Part shown: positions 16,719 to 24,860 of the stretch, piece by piece
How positions within the stretch are numbered: the stretch's first letter is position 1
Layout: the number at the start of each line of letters is the position of its first letter
Source of the DNA: Paraburkholderia kururiensis
GTDB lineage: Bacteria; Pseudomonadota; Gammaproteobacteria; Burkholderiales; Burkholderiaceae
Direction: 5' to 3'
DNA length: 64,000 nt
Assembly (NCBI RefSeq): GCF_034424375.1
Contig: NZ_CP139965.1
Coordinates: forward strand, 3,286,001-3,350,000
Notes under the pieces: generated by a model
Told to the model about the DNA's origin: nothing
The model's input: the letters and a program-made list of their open reading frames with translations, nothing else
Database searches by the model: none
Made by a program: the position numbers and the translations under genes

Positions 16719-17362
16719 CGAACCCGAAGCCACAGAGTCCGCACGCCGCGAGCGACAGCACGCTCGCGCGCGTCGTGCTCGCCTCGAACAACGCGGGCAA
16801 GCTGCGCGAATTCTCCGCGCTGCTCGGCGCGGCCGGCATCGAACTCGTTGCCCAGGGCGAACTGGGCGTGCCGGAAGCCGAGGAGCCGCATCCCACCTTC
16901 GTCGAAAATGCGCTCGCCAAGGCGCGCCATGCGGCGACGCTCACAGGCTTGCCCGCGCTCGCCGACGATTCGGGCCTGTGCGTGCGCGCGCTGCGCGGCG
17001 CACCGGGCGTCTATTCCGCACGCTACGCGCAGCTTGCCGGCGGCGAAAAGAGCGATGCGGCGAACAACGCCCGCCTCGTCGATCAATTGAAGGGACACGA
17101 CGACCGTCGCGCCTACTACTACTGCGTGCTCGCGCTCGTGCGCCACGCAGAAGATCCGGAGCCGCTGATTGCCGAGGGTCGCTGGCACGGCCTCGTGCTC
17201 GACGTGCCGCGCGGCGCGAACGGCTTCGGCTACGACCCGTACTTCTTCGTACCGGCGCTCGCCGCCACGGCAGCGGAGCTGGAGCCGGCCGTCAAGAACG
17301 CGACGAGCCATCGCGCGATGGCACTGCGCCAGCTGCTCGCGCGACTGAAGGAGGAAGCGTGA
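16715..17362 (+). CDS. rdgB: dITP/XTP pyrophosphatase (RdgB/HAM1)
   Basis: Removes non-canonical purine nucleotides (dITP, XTP) from the pool. 215 residues with the signature VLASNNAGKLREF (about 20-32), HPTFVENALAKARHAA, ADDSGLCV and NGFGYDPYFFVP followed by SHRAMALRQL. It starts with GTG at 16715, overlapping the rph stop by four bases, and its own stop overlaps the hemW start in the same way. The three genes form a coupled operon. Confidence 0.95.
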   Translation: MTNPKPQSPHAASDSTLARVVLASNNAGKLREFSALLGAAGIELVAQGELGVPEAEEPHPTFVENALAKARHAATLTGLPALADDSGLCVRALRGAPGVYSARYAQLAGGEKSDAANNARLVDQLKGHDDRRAYYYCVLALVRHAEDPEPLIAEGRWHGLVLDVPRGANGFGYDPYFFVPALAATAAELEPAVKNATSHRAMALRQLLARLKEEA

Positions 17363-18573
17363 GCGCTGCATCGACGGGCAAGGGCGTCGTGGGCACGTTC
17401 ACGATGCCGGGCCGCATTCACCTCACCTCGCTGCCGCCGCTTGCGCTGTACATCCACTTCCCCTGGTGCGTGCGCAAGTGTCCGTATTGCGATTTCAATT
17501 CGCACGAGTGGAAGGGCGACCAGTTTCCCGAGAACGACTATCTCGACGCCCTGCGCGCCGATCTCGAACAGGCGCTGCCGCTCGTGTGGGGTCGCCAGGT
17601 GCATACGGTGTTTATCGGCGGCGGCACGCCGAGTCTGCTCTCGGCCGCAGGGCTCGACCGGCTGCTCTCCGACGTGCGCGCGCTACTGCCGCTGGACGCC
17701 GATGCCGAGATCACGCTCGAAGCCAACCCCGGCACGTTCGAAGCGGCGAAGTTCGCGCAGTTCCGGGCGAGCGGCGTGAACCGGCTTTCAGTCGGCATCC
17801 AGAGCTTCAACGAGGCGCACCTCAAGGCTTTGGGGCGTATCCACGATGCCGCGCAGGCGCGCCATGCCGTCGAGGTAGCCGCGAACACGTTCGACAATTT
17901 CAATCTCGACCTGATGTTCGCGCTGCCGCGGCAGACGCTGGCCGAATGCCAGGCCGACATCGAAACGGCGCTCTCGTTCGCGCCGCCGCATCTGTCGCTC
18001 TATCACCTGACGCTCGAGCCGAACACGCAGTTCGCGAAGTTTCCGCCGGCACTGCCGGACGACGACGCGTCGGCGGACATGCAGGACTGGATTCACGAGC
18101 GCATGGCCGCCGCGGGGTACGGACACTACGAGGTCTCGGCATACGCGAAGCCGCATCGGCAGTGCAAGCACAACCTCAACTACTGGCGCTTCGGCGACTA
18201 CCTCGGCATCGGTGCGGGCGCACACACGAAGCTGTCGTTTCCGCATCGCGTGCTGCGACAGGCGCGCTACAAGCATCCGGCCACGTTCATCGATCACGCG
18301 CGTGCCGGCGCGCCGGTGCAGGAAGAACATGAAGTCGGCCCGCACGATCTGCCTTTCGAATTCATGCTCAACGCGCTGCGTCTCGTGGAAGGCTTTCCGG
18401 TGCATCGCTTCGTGGAACGAACGGGGCTGCCCATGACGTCGATCGAACCCGCACTTCAGGAAGCCGAACGGCGCGGCCTGATTGCCCGCGACCACGAAAC
18501 GATCGCGCCCACCCCGCTCGGCCAGCGCTTCCTGAACGACCTGCAGGCGCTCTTTCTCAAGGACGATGCGTAA
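17359..18573 (+). CDS. hemW: HemW-type radical SAM heme chaperone
   Basis: 404 residues. HemW proteins bind heme and a 4Fe-4S cluster and deliver heme to respiratory enzymes; older annotations call them coproporphyrinogen dehydrogenase. The cluster motif CVRKCPYC (CxxxCxxC) lies near residues 37-44, with the fourth position F that marks HemW (CDF). GGGTPS and RLSVGIQSFN follow and a HemN C-terminal domain closes the protein. GTG at 17359 overlaps the rdgB stop. The N-terminus has about 18 residues before the core. Confidence 0.93.
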   Translation: MSAASTGKGVVGTFTMPGRIHLTSLPPLALYIHFPWCVRKCPYCDFNSHEWKGDQFPENDYLDALRADLEQALPLVWGRQVHTVFIGGGTPSLLSAAGLDRLLSDVRALLPLDADAEITLEANPGTFEAAKFAQFRASGVNRLSVGIQSFNEAHLKALGRIHDAAQARHAVEVAANTFDNFNLDLMFALPRQTLAECQADIETALSFAPPHLSLYHLTLEPNTQFAKFPPALPDDDASADMQDWIHERMAAAGYGHYEVSAYAKPHRQCKHNLNYWRFGDYLGIGAGAHTKLSFPHRVLRQARYKHPATFIDHARAGAPVQEEHEVGPHDLPFEFMLNALRLVEGFPVHRFVERTGLPMTSIEPALQEAERRGLIARDHETIAPTPLGQRFLNDLQALFLKDDA

Positions 18574-18648
18574 GACGGGGCGCGACGTCCTTGCGAGCTG
18601 CCTGACGCTTCGGCCGGACGGCGGTTTCAGGTTACAATGCCGGGCTTC

Positions 18649-18738
18649 GGAGGTGTGGCAGAGCGGTTGAATGCACCGGTCTTGAAAACCGGCGAAGGGG
18701 CAACCCTTCCGTGAGTTCGAATCTCACCGCCTCCGCCA
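18649..18738 (+). tRNA. tRNA-Ser (anticodon UGA)
   Basis: 90-nt class II tRNA with a long variable arm (GAAGGGGCAACCCTTC). Acceptor arms are GGAGGTG/CACCGCCTCC region, the anticodon loop is CTTGAAA with TGA, and CCA is encoded. A TACAAT -10 box lies at 18633-18638. Confidence 0.97.
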
Positions 18739-18752
18739 GAACGTCGACAACT

Positions 18753-18776
18753 ACGGGCCGCCAGGCCCGTTTTTGC
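18753..18776 (+). terminator. Intrinsic terminator after tRNA-Ser
   Basis: ACGGGCC (18753-18759) and GGCCCGT (18764-18770) with a GCCA loop, then TTTT. Confidence 0.85.
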
Positions 18777-18878
18777 TTTCTGGCGTCCACCCTCGCGCCC
18801 CATGCGGCACCCCCCCCCTCAACACCGGCCTCCGCCCGCCTGTTCGCCGTTCGATATCCGTATTGCCCCGGTTTGAAC

Positions 18879-18942
18879 ATTGTCGAAATGACGTGTGAAA
18901 TGAGCCTGTTCCGCAGGAAGTCCTTACAAACTTTTCGACAAT
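18879..18942. promoter_or_regulatory. Perfect 10-bp inverted repeats before an MFS gene
   Basis: ATTGTCGAAA (18879-18888) is repeated in inverse as TTTCGACAAT (18933-18942), 44 bp apart. The second arm ends 18 bp before the GTG start. A possible promoter (TTGAAC 18874-18879; TGAAAT 18896-18901) overlaps the left arm. The pair could be two half-operators or a long-range hairpin in the leader. Confidence 0.5.
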
Positions 18943-18960
18943 CACAATCAAGAGGCCCAC

Positions 18961-20358
18961 GTGTCAGAACAACAATCGGCGGAAATTGCTGCACGCATCG
19001 ACCGCCTGCCCCCTTCACGCACCGTGTGGACGATGGTGATCCTGATCTCCCTCGGCGGCGTCTTCGAGTTCTACGACCTCTTCTTCACCGGCTACGTGGC
19101 GCCAGGCATGGTGGAGTCCGGACTGTTCAAACCGGAGTCGCTCGGCTTCTTCGCGGCGCTCCAGCCGCTCGCCGTCGCGGGCTTCGGCACCTTCGTCTTC
19201 TCGACGTTCGCAGGCCTGTGGATCGGCGCCCTCGTCTTCGGTTTCGTCGCGGACCGCTTCGGTCGGCGCTTCATCTTCACCTGGTCGCTGGTCTGGTACA
19301 TGGTCTGCACGGCGATCATGGCGTTCCAGACTACGGGCCTCGAACTCAACCTCTGGCGCCTGATCGCGGGCATCGGCATCGGCGTCGAACTCGTCACCAT
19401 CGACTCGTACATCTCCGAGTTGATCCCCAGCGCCGAGCGCGGACGCGCGTACGCCACCAACCAGTTCATCACGTTCCTCGTGGTGCCGGTGGTCGCGTTC
19501 CTCGCCTATGCGCTGAAGGGCACGCACCCGTTCGGCCTCGACTACTGGCGCGTCGTGATCCTGATCGGCACGGTGGGCGCCCTCTTCGTCTGGATCATTC
19601 GCCGTAACGTGCCGGAAAGCCCGCGCTGGCTCGCCCGCCACGGCCGGTTCGAAGAGGCTGGACGCATCGTCGCCGACATCGAGCGCCGCGTGGCCGCCGA
19701 GAAAGGCATCACGCTGCCGCCGCCCCAGCCCGCGCGACCCGAGAAGGAAGGCCGCGGCTCCTATGCCGAAATCTTCGGCCCGCTCTACCTGAAGCGCACG
19801 ATCATCCTCTCGGTGTTCAACATGGCCCAGGTGATCGGCTTCTACGGCTTCGCCGCCTGGGTGCCGACGCTCCTGATCCACCGCGGCATCCACGTGACGG
19901 CGAGCCTCGAATACGCGTTCATCATCGCCATCGCCAATCCGTTCGGGCCGCTGCTCGGCACCTGGTTCGCGGACCGGCTGGAGCGCAAGACGCAGATCTG
20001 CGCGGGCCTGCTGGTGATGGGCATCGTCATCGCGATCTTCTCGCAGACGTCCGAACCGTGGCTGCTGATCGCGCTCGGCGTCGTGTTCACGCTGGCCTCG
20101 AACATCATGTCGTACGCCTACCACGGCTACCAGGCCGAGCTGTATCCGACGCGCGTGCGGGCTCGGGCCGTGGGCTTCGTCTACTCGTGGAGCCGGATCT
20201 CGGCGGCGTTCGCGGGGCTCGCCATCGGCATCCTGCTGCATCTGTACGGCGTGCCGGGCGTCGCGGTGTTCATTGGGGCGTCCATGGTGGTCGGCATCTG
20301 CATGATCCTGCTGGGGCCGTCCACCCGCGGTCAGGCGCTCGAATCGATCAACCATTGA
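18961..20358 (+). CDS. MFS transporter (sugar/aromatic-acid porter type)
   Basis: 465 residues with about 12 membrane segments by eye. The loop 2-3 signature GFVADRFGRRFIF, the PESPRWL motif after helix 6 and ELYPTRVRARAVG are those of the sugar-porter/organic-acid branch, which also contains niacin and benzoate carriers. It starts with GTG at 18961 after AGAGG. The product is an inner-membrane proton-linked carrier; the substrate is not decidable. It stands alone and is preceded by a striking inverted repeat that may be its operator. Confidence 0.85.
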   Translation: MSEQQSAEIAARIDRLPPSRTVWTMVILISLGGVFEFYDLFFTGYVAPGMVESGLFKPESLGFFAALQPLAVAGFGTFVFSTFAGLWIGALVFGFVADRFGRRFIFTWSLVWYMVCTAIMAFQTTGLELNLWRLIAGIGIGVELVTIDSYISELIPSAERGRAYATNQFITFLVVPVVAFLAYALKGTHPFGLDYWRVVILIGTVGALFVWIIRRNVPESPRWLARHGRFEEAGRIVADIERRVAAEKGITLPPPQPARPEKEGRGSYAEIFGPLYLKRTIILSVFNMAQVIGFYGFAAWVPTLLIHRGIHVTASLEYAFIIAIANPFGPLLGTWFADRLERKTQICAGLLVMGIVIAIFSQTSEPWLLIALGVVFTLASNIMSYAYHGYQAELYPTRVRARAVGFVYSWSRISAAFAGLAIGILLHLYGVPGVAVFIGASMVVGICMILLGPSTRGQALESINH

Positions 20359-20377
20359 GAAACGGTGGCACGGACAG

Positions 20378-20403
20378 CCGGACGGGCGCAAAGCCCCGTC
20401 CGG
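20378..20403 (+). terminator. Possible terminator hairpin after the MFS gene
   Basis: CCGGACGGG (20378-20386) pairs with CCCGTCCGG (20395-20403). No T run follows, so it may be an mRNA 3' stabiliser or Rho-dependent site instead. Confidence 0.35.
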
Positions 20404-20546
20404 CGGGCGACCGGCGCCGGAATGGCGTGGAAATAGCGTTGCAATGGCCCGGCAGACGCTGCAAAGGCACAACGCCCACGCGACGCAAATCTAGGTGAAA
20501 ACCCTTATATCCGGTATCATGGCGGCCAGACCCGGAAGATACCGCC

Positions 20547-20759
20547 ATGCCTGCCCGTTTTCAGCTTTTTGAAAGAATCGCGTTCTCGCTCGTCGTGTTC
20601 GCCGCGCTTCTCTGCTCCGCCTTCATCGCGTACGAAAGTTCGCCCGAATTCCGCTTCGGTCTGCACGAAGGCAAGGAACTCGTTCTGAAGAGCACGGAGT
20701 ACTCGTACATGTGCGCCTCGGCCATGAGCCAGCCTTGCGCGCAGATACCCGTCGAGTGA
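20547..20759 (+). CDS. Small single-pass membrane protein (70 aa), hypothetical
   Basis: 70 residues with one hydrophobic segment near the N-terminus (about residues 10-28, IAFSLVVFAALLCSAFIAYE), then a soluble tail with two Cys (YSYMCASAMSQPCAQIPVE). Short positive N-terminus and periplasmic-looking tail suggest an inner-membrane anchor with exported C-terminus and possible disulfide. GGAAG precedes the ATG. I do not recognise the family. Confidence 0.55.
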   Translation: MPARFQLFERIAFSLVVFAALLCSAFIAYESSPEFRFGLHEGKELVLKSTEYSYMCASAMSQPCAQIPVE

Positions 20760-20994
20760 TTGACGACGTCGGCACGTCGCTATTCATGGCGCCGGCCGAC
20801 GATCCGCTTGAACCGCTGTCTGCCGCGTTCGAAGCCACCCCTCTGTTTGCGTAAAGACTTGCCGCGGCGCAAGTCGCTCCGTACGCCGTCGCTCATTTCG
20901 CGCGCTTGCCTCCAGTCGCGCAGGGCGAATGCGGATTGCAACCGCACGAATTTGACCTAGCATCGAATCACGTTCGGCATCTGAGTTCCTGGCG

Positions 20995-21525
20995 ATGCTC
21001 CTTCGCGTACGTCACCTTCGTTGCGTCACCACGGCTTGTGCGTCGACCCCGTTGCGCCTCACGCGCAGCGCGGCTGCTCTGGCATTCGGCCTCGCCGTGT
21101 CGGCCTGCAACTTCACGATCACGCCGCCCGGCCGACCGGCGCTGATCACACCGCCCGCCGCGGTCAACAGCCTCACGCTGGACCAGTACCGGTCCGCCGT
21201 CGCTCAACGCATTCTCGAGCGCAATCCCTCTTACGTGCTGCATGGTTCGCCTCAAGCCATGCTGCGTTCGCTCGTGGTCGTATCCTTCACGGTGGACAGC
21301 CGCGGCGGCGTAGTGACCTCGTCGGTATATCGCACCAATGGCGACGACGAAGCGGAGAGCACTGCGCTCGCCACGCTCAGGCGCGCCTCGCCGCTGCCGC
21401 AGCCGCCTTCGAAACTGCTCAACACACGCGGCCAGCTGGAACTGATGGAAGACTGGCTGTTCAACGACAACGGCAAGTTCCAGCTGCGCACGCTCGCGTC
21501 CCCGCAGGCTCAAAACTTCAACTGA
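20995..21525 (+). CDS. Putative lipoprotein with a TonB-C-like domain
   Basis: 176 residues. The hydrophobic signal (about 20-37) ends in a lipobox (VSAC) with Cys near residue 38, predicting a lipid-anchored envelope protein. After a proline-rich linker (FTITPPGRPALITPP), the remainder (about 60-160) has the pattern VVVSFTVDSRGGVVTSSVYRTNGDDEAESTAL, typical of the TonB C-terminal fold. No N-terminal TonB membrane anchor or ExbBD neighbours are present, so it is unlikely to be an energising TonB. The function is unknown. Confidence 0.65.
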   Translation: MLLRVRHLRCVTTACASTPLRLTRSAAALAFGLAVSACNFTITPPGRPALITPPAAVNSLTLDQYRSAVAQRILERNPSYVLHGSPQAMLRSLVVVSFTVDSRGGVVTSSVYRTNGDDEAESTALATLRRASPLPQPPSKLLNTRGQLELMEDWLFNDNGKFQLRTLASPQAQNFN

Positions 21526-21885
21526 CGCGCGGCAAGCAAACGGTCTTCGGCGCTTTCCACGCGGGCTCGCACGCTCGTTATAATTTCCCGCGACTTTCCC
21601 GCCGGCACGCCGGCACTTGCTGCGCACTACCCTGCTGCGCGAGCAAACCATAACCGCCATGCAGCCACGCCATCCGCGCCGGCCGCGACGTGCGGTCAGA
21701 GCCCGGCCGAGTCTCCACACGCTTCACGCCGATCGAAGCGAGGCCGCACTAGGGCCGACGACAATCGCAGCAACCGCCATCACGGCAATCAGCACCGAAC
21801 GACAACACACGCCCCGCCCTCACGGCGCGGGGTCGGCACGCCGCCGGCACCGCCGTAGCGTGCCGCCTCGAACAGGAGACACTGC
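21526..21885 (+). promoter_or_regulatory. Upstream region of the MHS transporter gene
   Basis: 360 bp without a convincing gene. TATAAT at 21579-21584 is the best -10 element; the -35 (TTTCCA, 19 bp upstream) is poor. If used it leaves a leader of about 290 nt. No riboswitch fold is recognised. Confidence 0.35.
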
Positions 21886-23202
21886 ATGTCCACATCGCCG
21901 CTTTCCTCCGCACGCGCGGACACCGAGGACACCGCTGCATCGATCAGAACTTCGCGCGTCATCTTCGCGAGCTTCATCGGCACGGCCATCGAGTTCTACG
22001 ATTTCTACGTCTACGCCACCGCAGCCGCGCTCGTAATCGGCCCCGTGTTTTTTCCGCACAGCTCCGCCATGGCGCAAGCACTCTCGGCATTCGTTACGTT
22101 CGGCATCGCGTTCGTTGCGCGGCCGATCGGGTCGTTCCTGTTCGGCCATTTCGGTGATCGCATCGGACGCAAATCGACGCTGGTCGCGTCGCTGCTCGTC
22201 ATGGGGTTGTCCACCACGCTAATCGGCTTTGTGCCCGGTTACGACAGCATCGGCAGCCTGGCGCCGATCCTGCTGTGCGTGCTGCGCTTCGGCCAAGGCA
22301 TTGGTCTTGGCGGCGAATGGGGCGGCGCCGCGCTGCTCGCCACGGAATACGCCCCGGCCGGCAAGCGCGGCTGGTTCGGCATGTTTCCTCAGCTTGGACC
22401 GTCGGTCGGCTTTCTTGCCTCGAACGGCCTGTTCTTCGGTCTTGCGCTGTCGCTCTCGGACGAACAGTTCCGTAGCTGGGGTTGGCGCGTACCGTTTCTC
22501 GTGAGCGCGGTGCTGGTCGCGCTCGGCCTCTACGTGCGCCTCAAGATCGCCGAAACGCCCGCGTTCAAGGCGGCTGTCGAACGCGAAGAACGCGTGCGCG
22601 TGCCGCTCGCGACGCTGTTGACCGAGCATGGCGGAGCAACCGTGCTCGGCGCGCTCGCGATGGTGGTGTGCTACACGCTGTTCTATATCTCGACGGTGTT
22701 CTCGCTCTCGTACGGCGTCTCGACGCTGCATTTCTCGCGTCCGGAGTTTCTCGGTCTGCTGTGCGTGGCCGTGGTTTTCATGGGTCTCGCCACGCCGCTG
22801 TCGGCCTGGGCTAGCGACCGCTTTGGCCGCAAGCCGGTGCTCGTCGTCGGCATCGCGGCGGCGATTCTCTCCGGTTTCGCGATGCAGCCGCTGCTCGGCA
22901 GCGGGTCCACGCCGCTCGTGCTGCTGTTTCTCGTGATCGAGCTGTTCCTGATGGGCGTGACCTTCGCACCGATGGGCGCGCTCTTGCCGGAACTCTTCCC
23001 CACGCGGGTGCGTTACACCGGCGCAGGCGTGGCCTACAACCTGGGCGGGATTCTGGGTGCTTCCGTGGCGCCCTATATCGCCCAGTTGCTCGCGGCGCAC
23101 GGCGGACTCGCGTGGGTGGGCGGCTACGTTTCCGTCGCGGCCGTGGTGAGCCTTGTCGGCGTGCTCTGCATGCGCGAGACGCGCGACGCGAACCTGATCT
23201 AG
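21886..23202 (+). CDS. MFS transporter, metabolite:H+ symporter (MHS) family
   Basis: 438 residues with about 12 membrane helices. RVIFASFIGTAIEFYDFYVYATAAALV, FGHFGDRIGRKSTL and RFGQGIGLGGEWGGAALLATEYAP are hallmarks of the ProP/KgtP/ShiA family. These take up compounds such as betaine, 2-oxoglutarate, shikimate or citrate with protons. It resembles the shikimate/oxoglutarate branch but the substrate is not decidable. An AGGAGA site precedes the ATG. It is a single gene. Confidence 0.88.
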   Translation: MSTSPLSSARADTEDTAASIRTSRVIFASFIGTAIEFYDFYVYATAAALVIGPVFFPHSSAMAQALSAFVTFGIAFVARPIGSFLFGHFGDRIGRKSTLVASLLVMGLSTTLIGFVPGYDSIGSLAPILLCVLRFGQGIGLGGEWGGAALLATEYAPAGKRGWFGMFPQLGPSVGFLASNGLFFGLALSLSDEQFRSWGWRVPFLVSAVLVALGLYVRLKIAETPAFKAAVEREERVRVPLATLLTEHGGATVLGALAMVVCYTLFYISTVFSLSYGVSTLHFSRPEFLGLLCVAVVFMGLATPLSAWASDRFGRKPVLVVGIAAAILSGFAMQPLLGSGSTPLVLLFLVIELFLMGVTFAPMGALLPELFPTRVRYTGAGVAYNLGGILGASVAPYIAQLLAAHGGLAWVGGYVSVAAVVSLVGVLCMRETRDANLI

Positions 23203-23361
23203 CGCAGCCGGCTACCGGGGACGGCACACTGCGTGCATTCCCCGAATTGCGGGGCTCATTTGCGCGTGCCTATACTGCAAACAGGTCGTCCCTCACCCGC
23301 GGCGCGAAGCCGCCTTACCGAGTGCGAAGGGACGAATGAGCAGCCTTGCAGGGAGCCGACC

Positions 23362-23541
23362 ATGAAGCTTCACTTGAGCAATGCCGACGTCGTGGCTGTC
23401 ATCGCGCTGGCGCTGATCGGGGCGCTGGTTCTCGCCATACGCTTTCGCCCATCCACTTGGAAGGGCATTCTGGCCGAGGCGGTCGCGGCCAACGTGGTCG
23501 CCGTCGGCACGGTGGTTGCGCTCGAAATGCTGCTGGCCTGA
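23362..23541 (+). CDS. Small membrane protein (59 aa), hypothetical
   Basis: 59 residues, almost entirely two membrane helices (VVAVIALALIGALVLAIRF and ILAEAVAANVVAVGTVVALEML) joined by a short basic loop (RPSTWKG). GGGAG lies 6 bases before the ATG at 23362. Codon use matches neighbours. I do not recognise the family; a small helical hairpin in the inner membrane is the safe description. Confidence 0.55.
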   Translation: MKLHLSNADVVAVIALALIGALVLAIRFRPSTWKGILAEAVAANVVAVGTVVALEMLLA

Positions 23542-23600
23542 GCACCTAAGCGGACGTGCGGCTCTTGCCGACGGTATGCCGCGTCCGCTGTTTCGTGCAG

Positions 23601-24623
23601 TCAGGCTGCGGCAACGGAGCCGATTCTCATCGGCTCCTCGATACGCGGCTCACCATGCACGTAGTCGATGGCGTCGAGTACCTCCTTCACCTCGGGCACC
23701 TGGCCTGGGCTGCCGAGTGAAGTGGAGCGGTACGGCGCATGCACGCCGCAATGGTCCTTCGAGGTAGCCGTGAAGATCATCACGGTGCGCTTCATCAAGG
23801 CATGAGCGAGGTGCACGAAGCCCGTATCGACGCCCACCACCAGCGACGCTTCTTCGATCTTCCGAGCGAGCTCGACGATGGAGAGCTGCGGCAGGACCGT
23901 TGCACCCGGCACGAGACTCGCAATCTGCACCGCAGCGGCATGCTCGGCCTGGGAGCCCCACGGCAGCGCGATACGGTAGCCGCGTCTCGTGAGCTCGCGG
24001 CCCAACTCACCCCAACGGGATGTGGGCCACTTCTTCTCGTCCTTGGACGTGGCGTGGAAGAACAGCGCGAGCGGCTGCGTGCCTGGCACTGCCGGCATAA
24101 CGCGCTCTGCCGGCGCATTGCGCGGCACGCGAAGGTCGTAGACCGGCGGACCTTCCACCTCGTAGCCGAGCGCCTCGCCCGTACTGACGCGCATGCCGTG
24201 CCACGCGTCGCAATCGGGACGCGGACCGAAGCGGCCGTTGTAGGCGAACGCGGCACCGCGTTCGCCGAGATCCCTGGAGCGGTAACCGAAGCGTCGCGAT
24301 GCGCGCGCAAGCCTCGCGATGATCGCGCTCTTGTAGACCCCGTGAATGTCGATCACCGCGTCATAGCGGTGCGCGCGCAGTTCAGCGATCGACGCGGCGA
24401 TCGCCTTGAAGTCGGCCCAGCGCCGCGCCTTTTTGAAACGTCGCAAGGGAGCGCACAGTACGCGGTCCACGCGACGGTTCCATCGCACGACGTCCGCGAA
24501 CGCTTCGTCTGCAGCCCAGTCGACTTTCGCGCCAGGGAATGCGCGCTGAATATCGGCTACCACGGGCAGCGCCTGCACGATGTCGCCGAGCGAGGTCACC
24601 TTGACGATGAGGATTCGTTTCAT
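23601..24623 (-). CDS. waaC: Lipopolysaccharide heptosyltransferase I
   Basis: Adds the first L-glycero-D-manno-heptose to Kdo2-lipid A in the inner core, at the cytoplasmic face. 340 residues of GT-B fold, glycosyltransferase family 9. The start MKRILIVKVTSLGDIVQALPVVADI is diagnostic. The C-terminal domain has FFHATSKDEKKWP and VVGVDTGFVHLAHAL, the ADP-heptose binding region. It is monocistronic here and divergent from the ClC gene, as in related Burkholderia. Confidence 0.93.
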   Translation of the reverse strand: MKRILIVKVTSLGDIVQALPVVADIQRAFPGAKVDWAADEAFADVVRWNRRVDRVLCAPLRRFKKARRWADFKAIAASIAELRAHRYDAVIDIHGVYKSAIIARLARASRRFGYRSRDLGERGAAFAYNGRFGPRPDCDAWHGMRVSTGEALGYEVEGPPVYDLRVPRNAPAERVMPAVPGTQPLALFFHATSKDEKKWPTSRWGELGRELTRRGYRIALPWGSQAEHAAAVQIASLVPGATVLPQLSIVELARKIEEASLVVGVDTGFVHLAHALMKRTVMIFTATSKDHCGVHAPYRSTSLGSPGQVPEVKEVLDAIDYVHGEPRIEEPMRIGSVAAA

Positions 24624-24860
24624 TGTTGCGTTTCGTTTTATCGTTTGCCACGCAGATTTTAGCGGACGATCCTTTCATCGACCGAGGGAAATCGGGCCCA
24701 CAAATTAGGGGCGCGAGAGCTTTCGTATTACAAGATGTAAATGCGAGCGCGGCATGGGCGGCCCATCGCGATTGGCTTGCGCATTGTGGAAGATGCGATT
24801 TGCACTCAGCGCCACAATAACGCCGCCGGTATACTCACGTCTTTTCGCGGCCAAAAAACA

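Noticed and set aside
19015..20472. 485-codon minus-strand frame over the MFS gene
   Set aside because: Arg/His/Asp-rich shadow frame typical of antisense in high-GC genes. The plus strand encodes a clear transporter.
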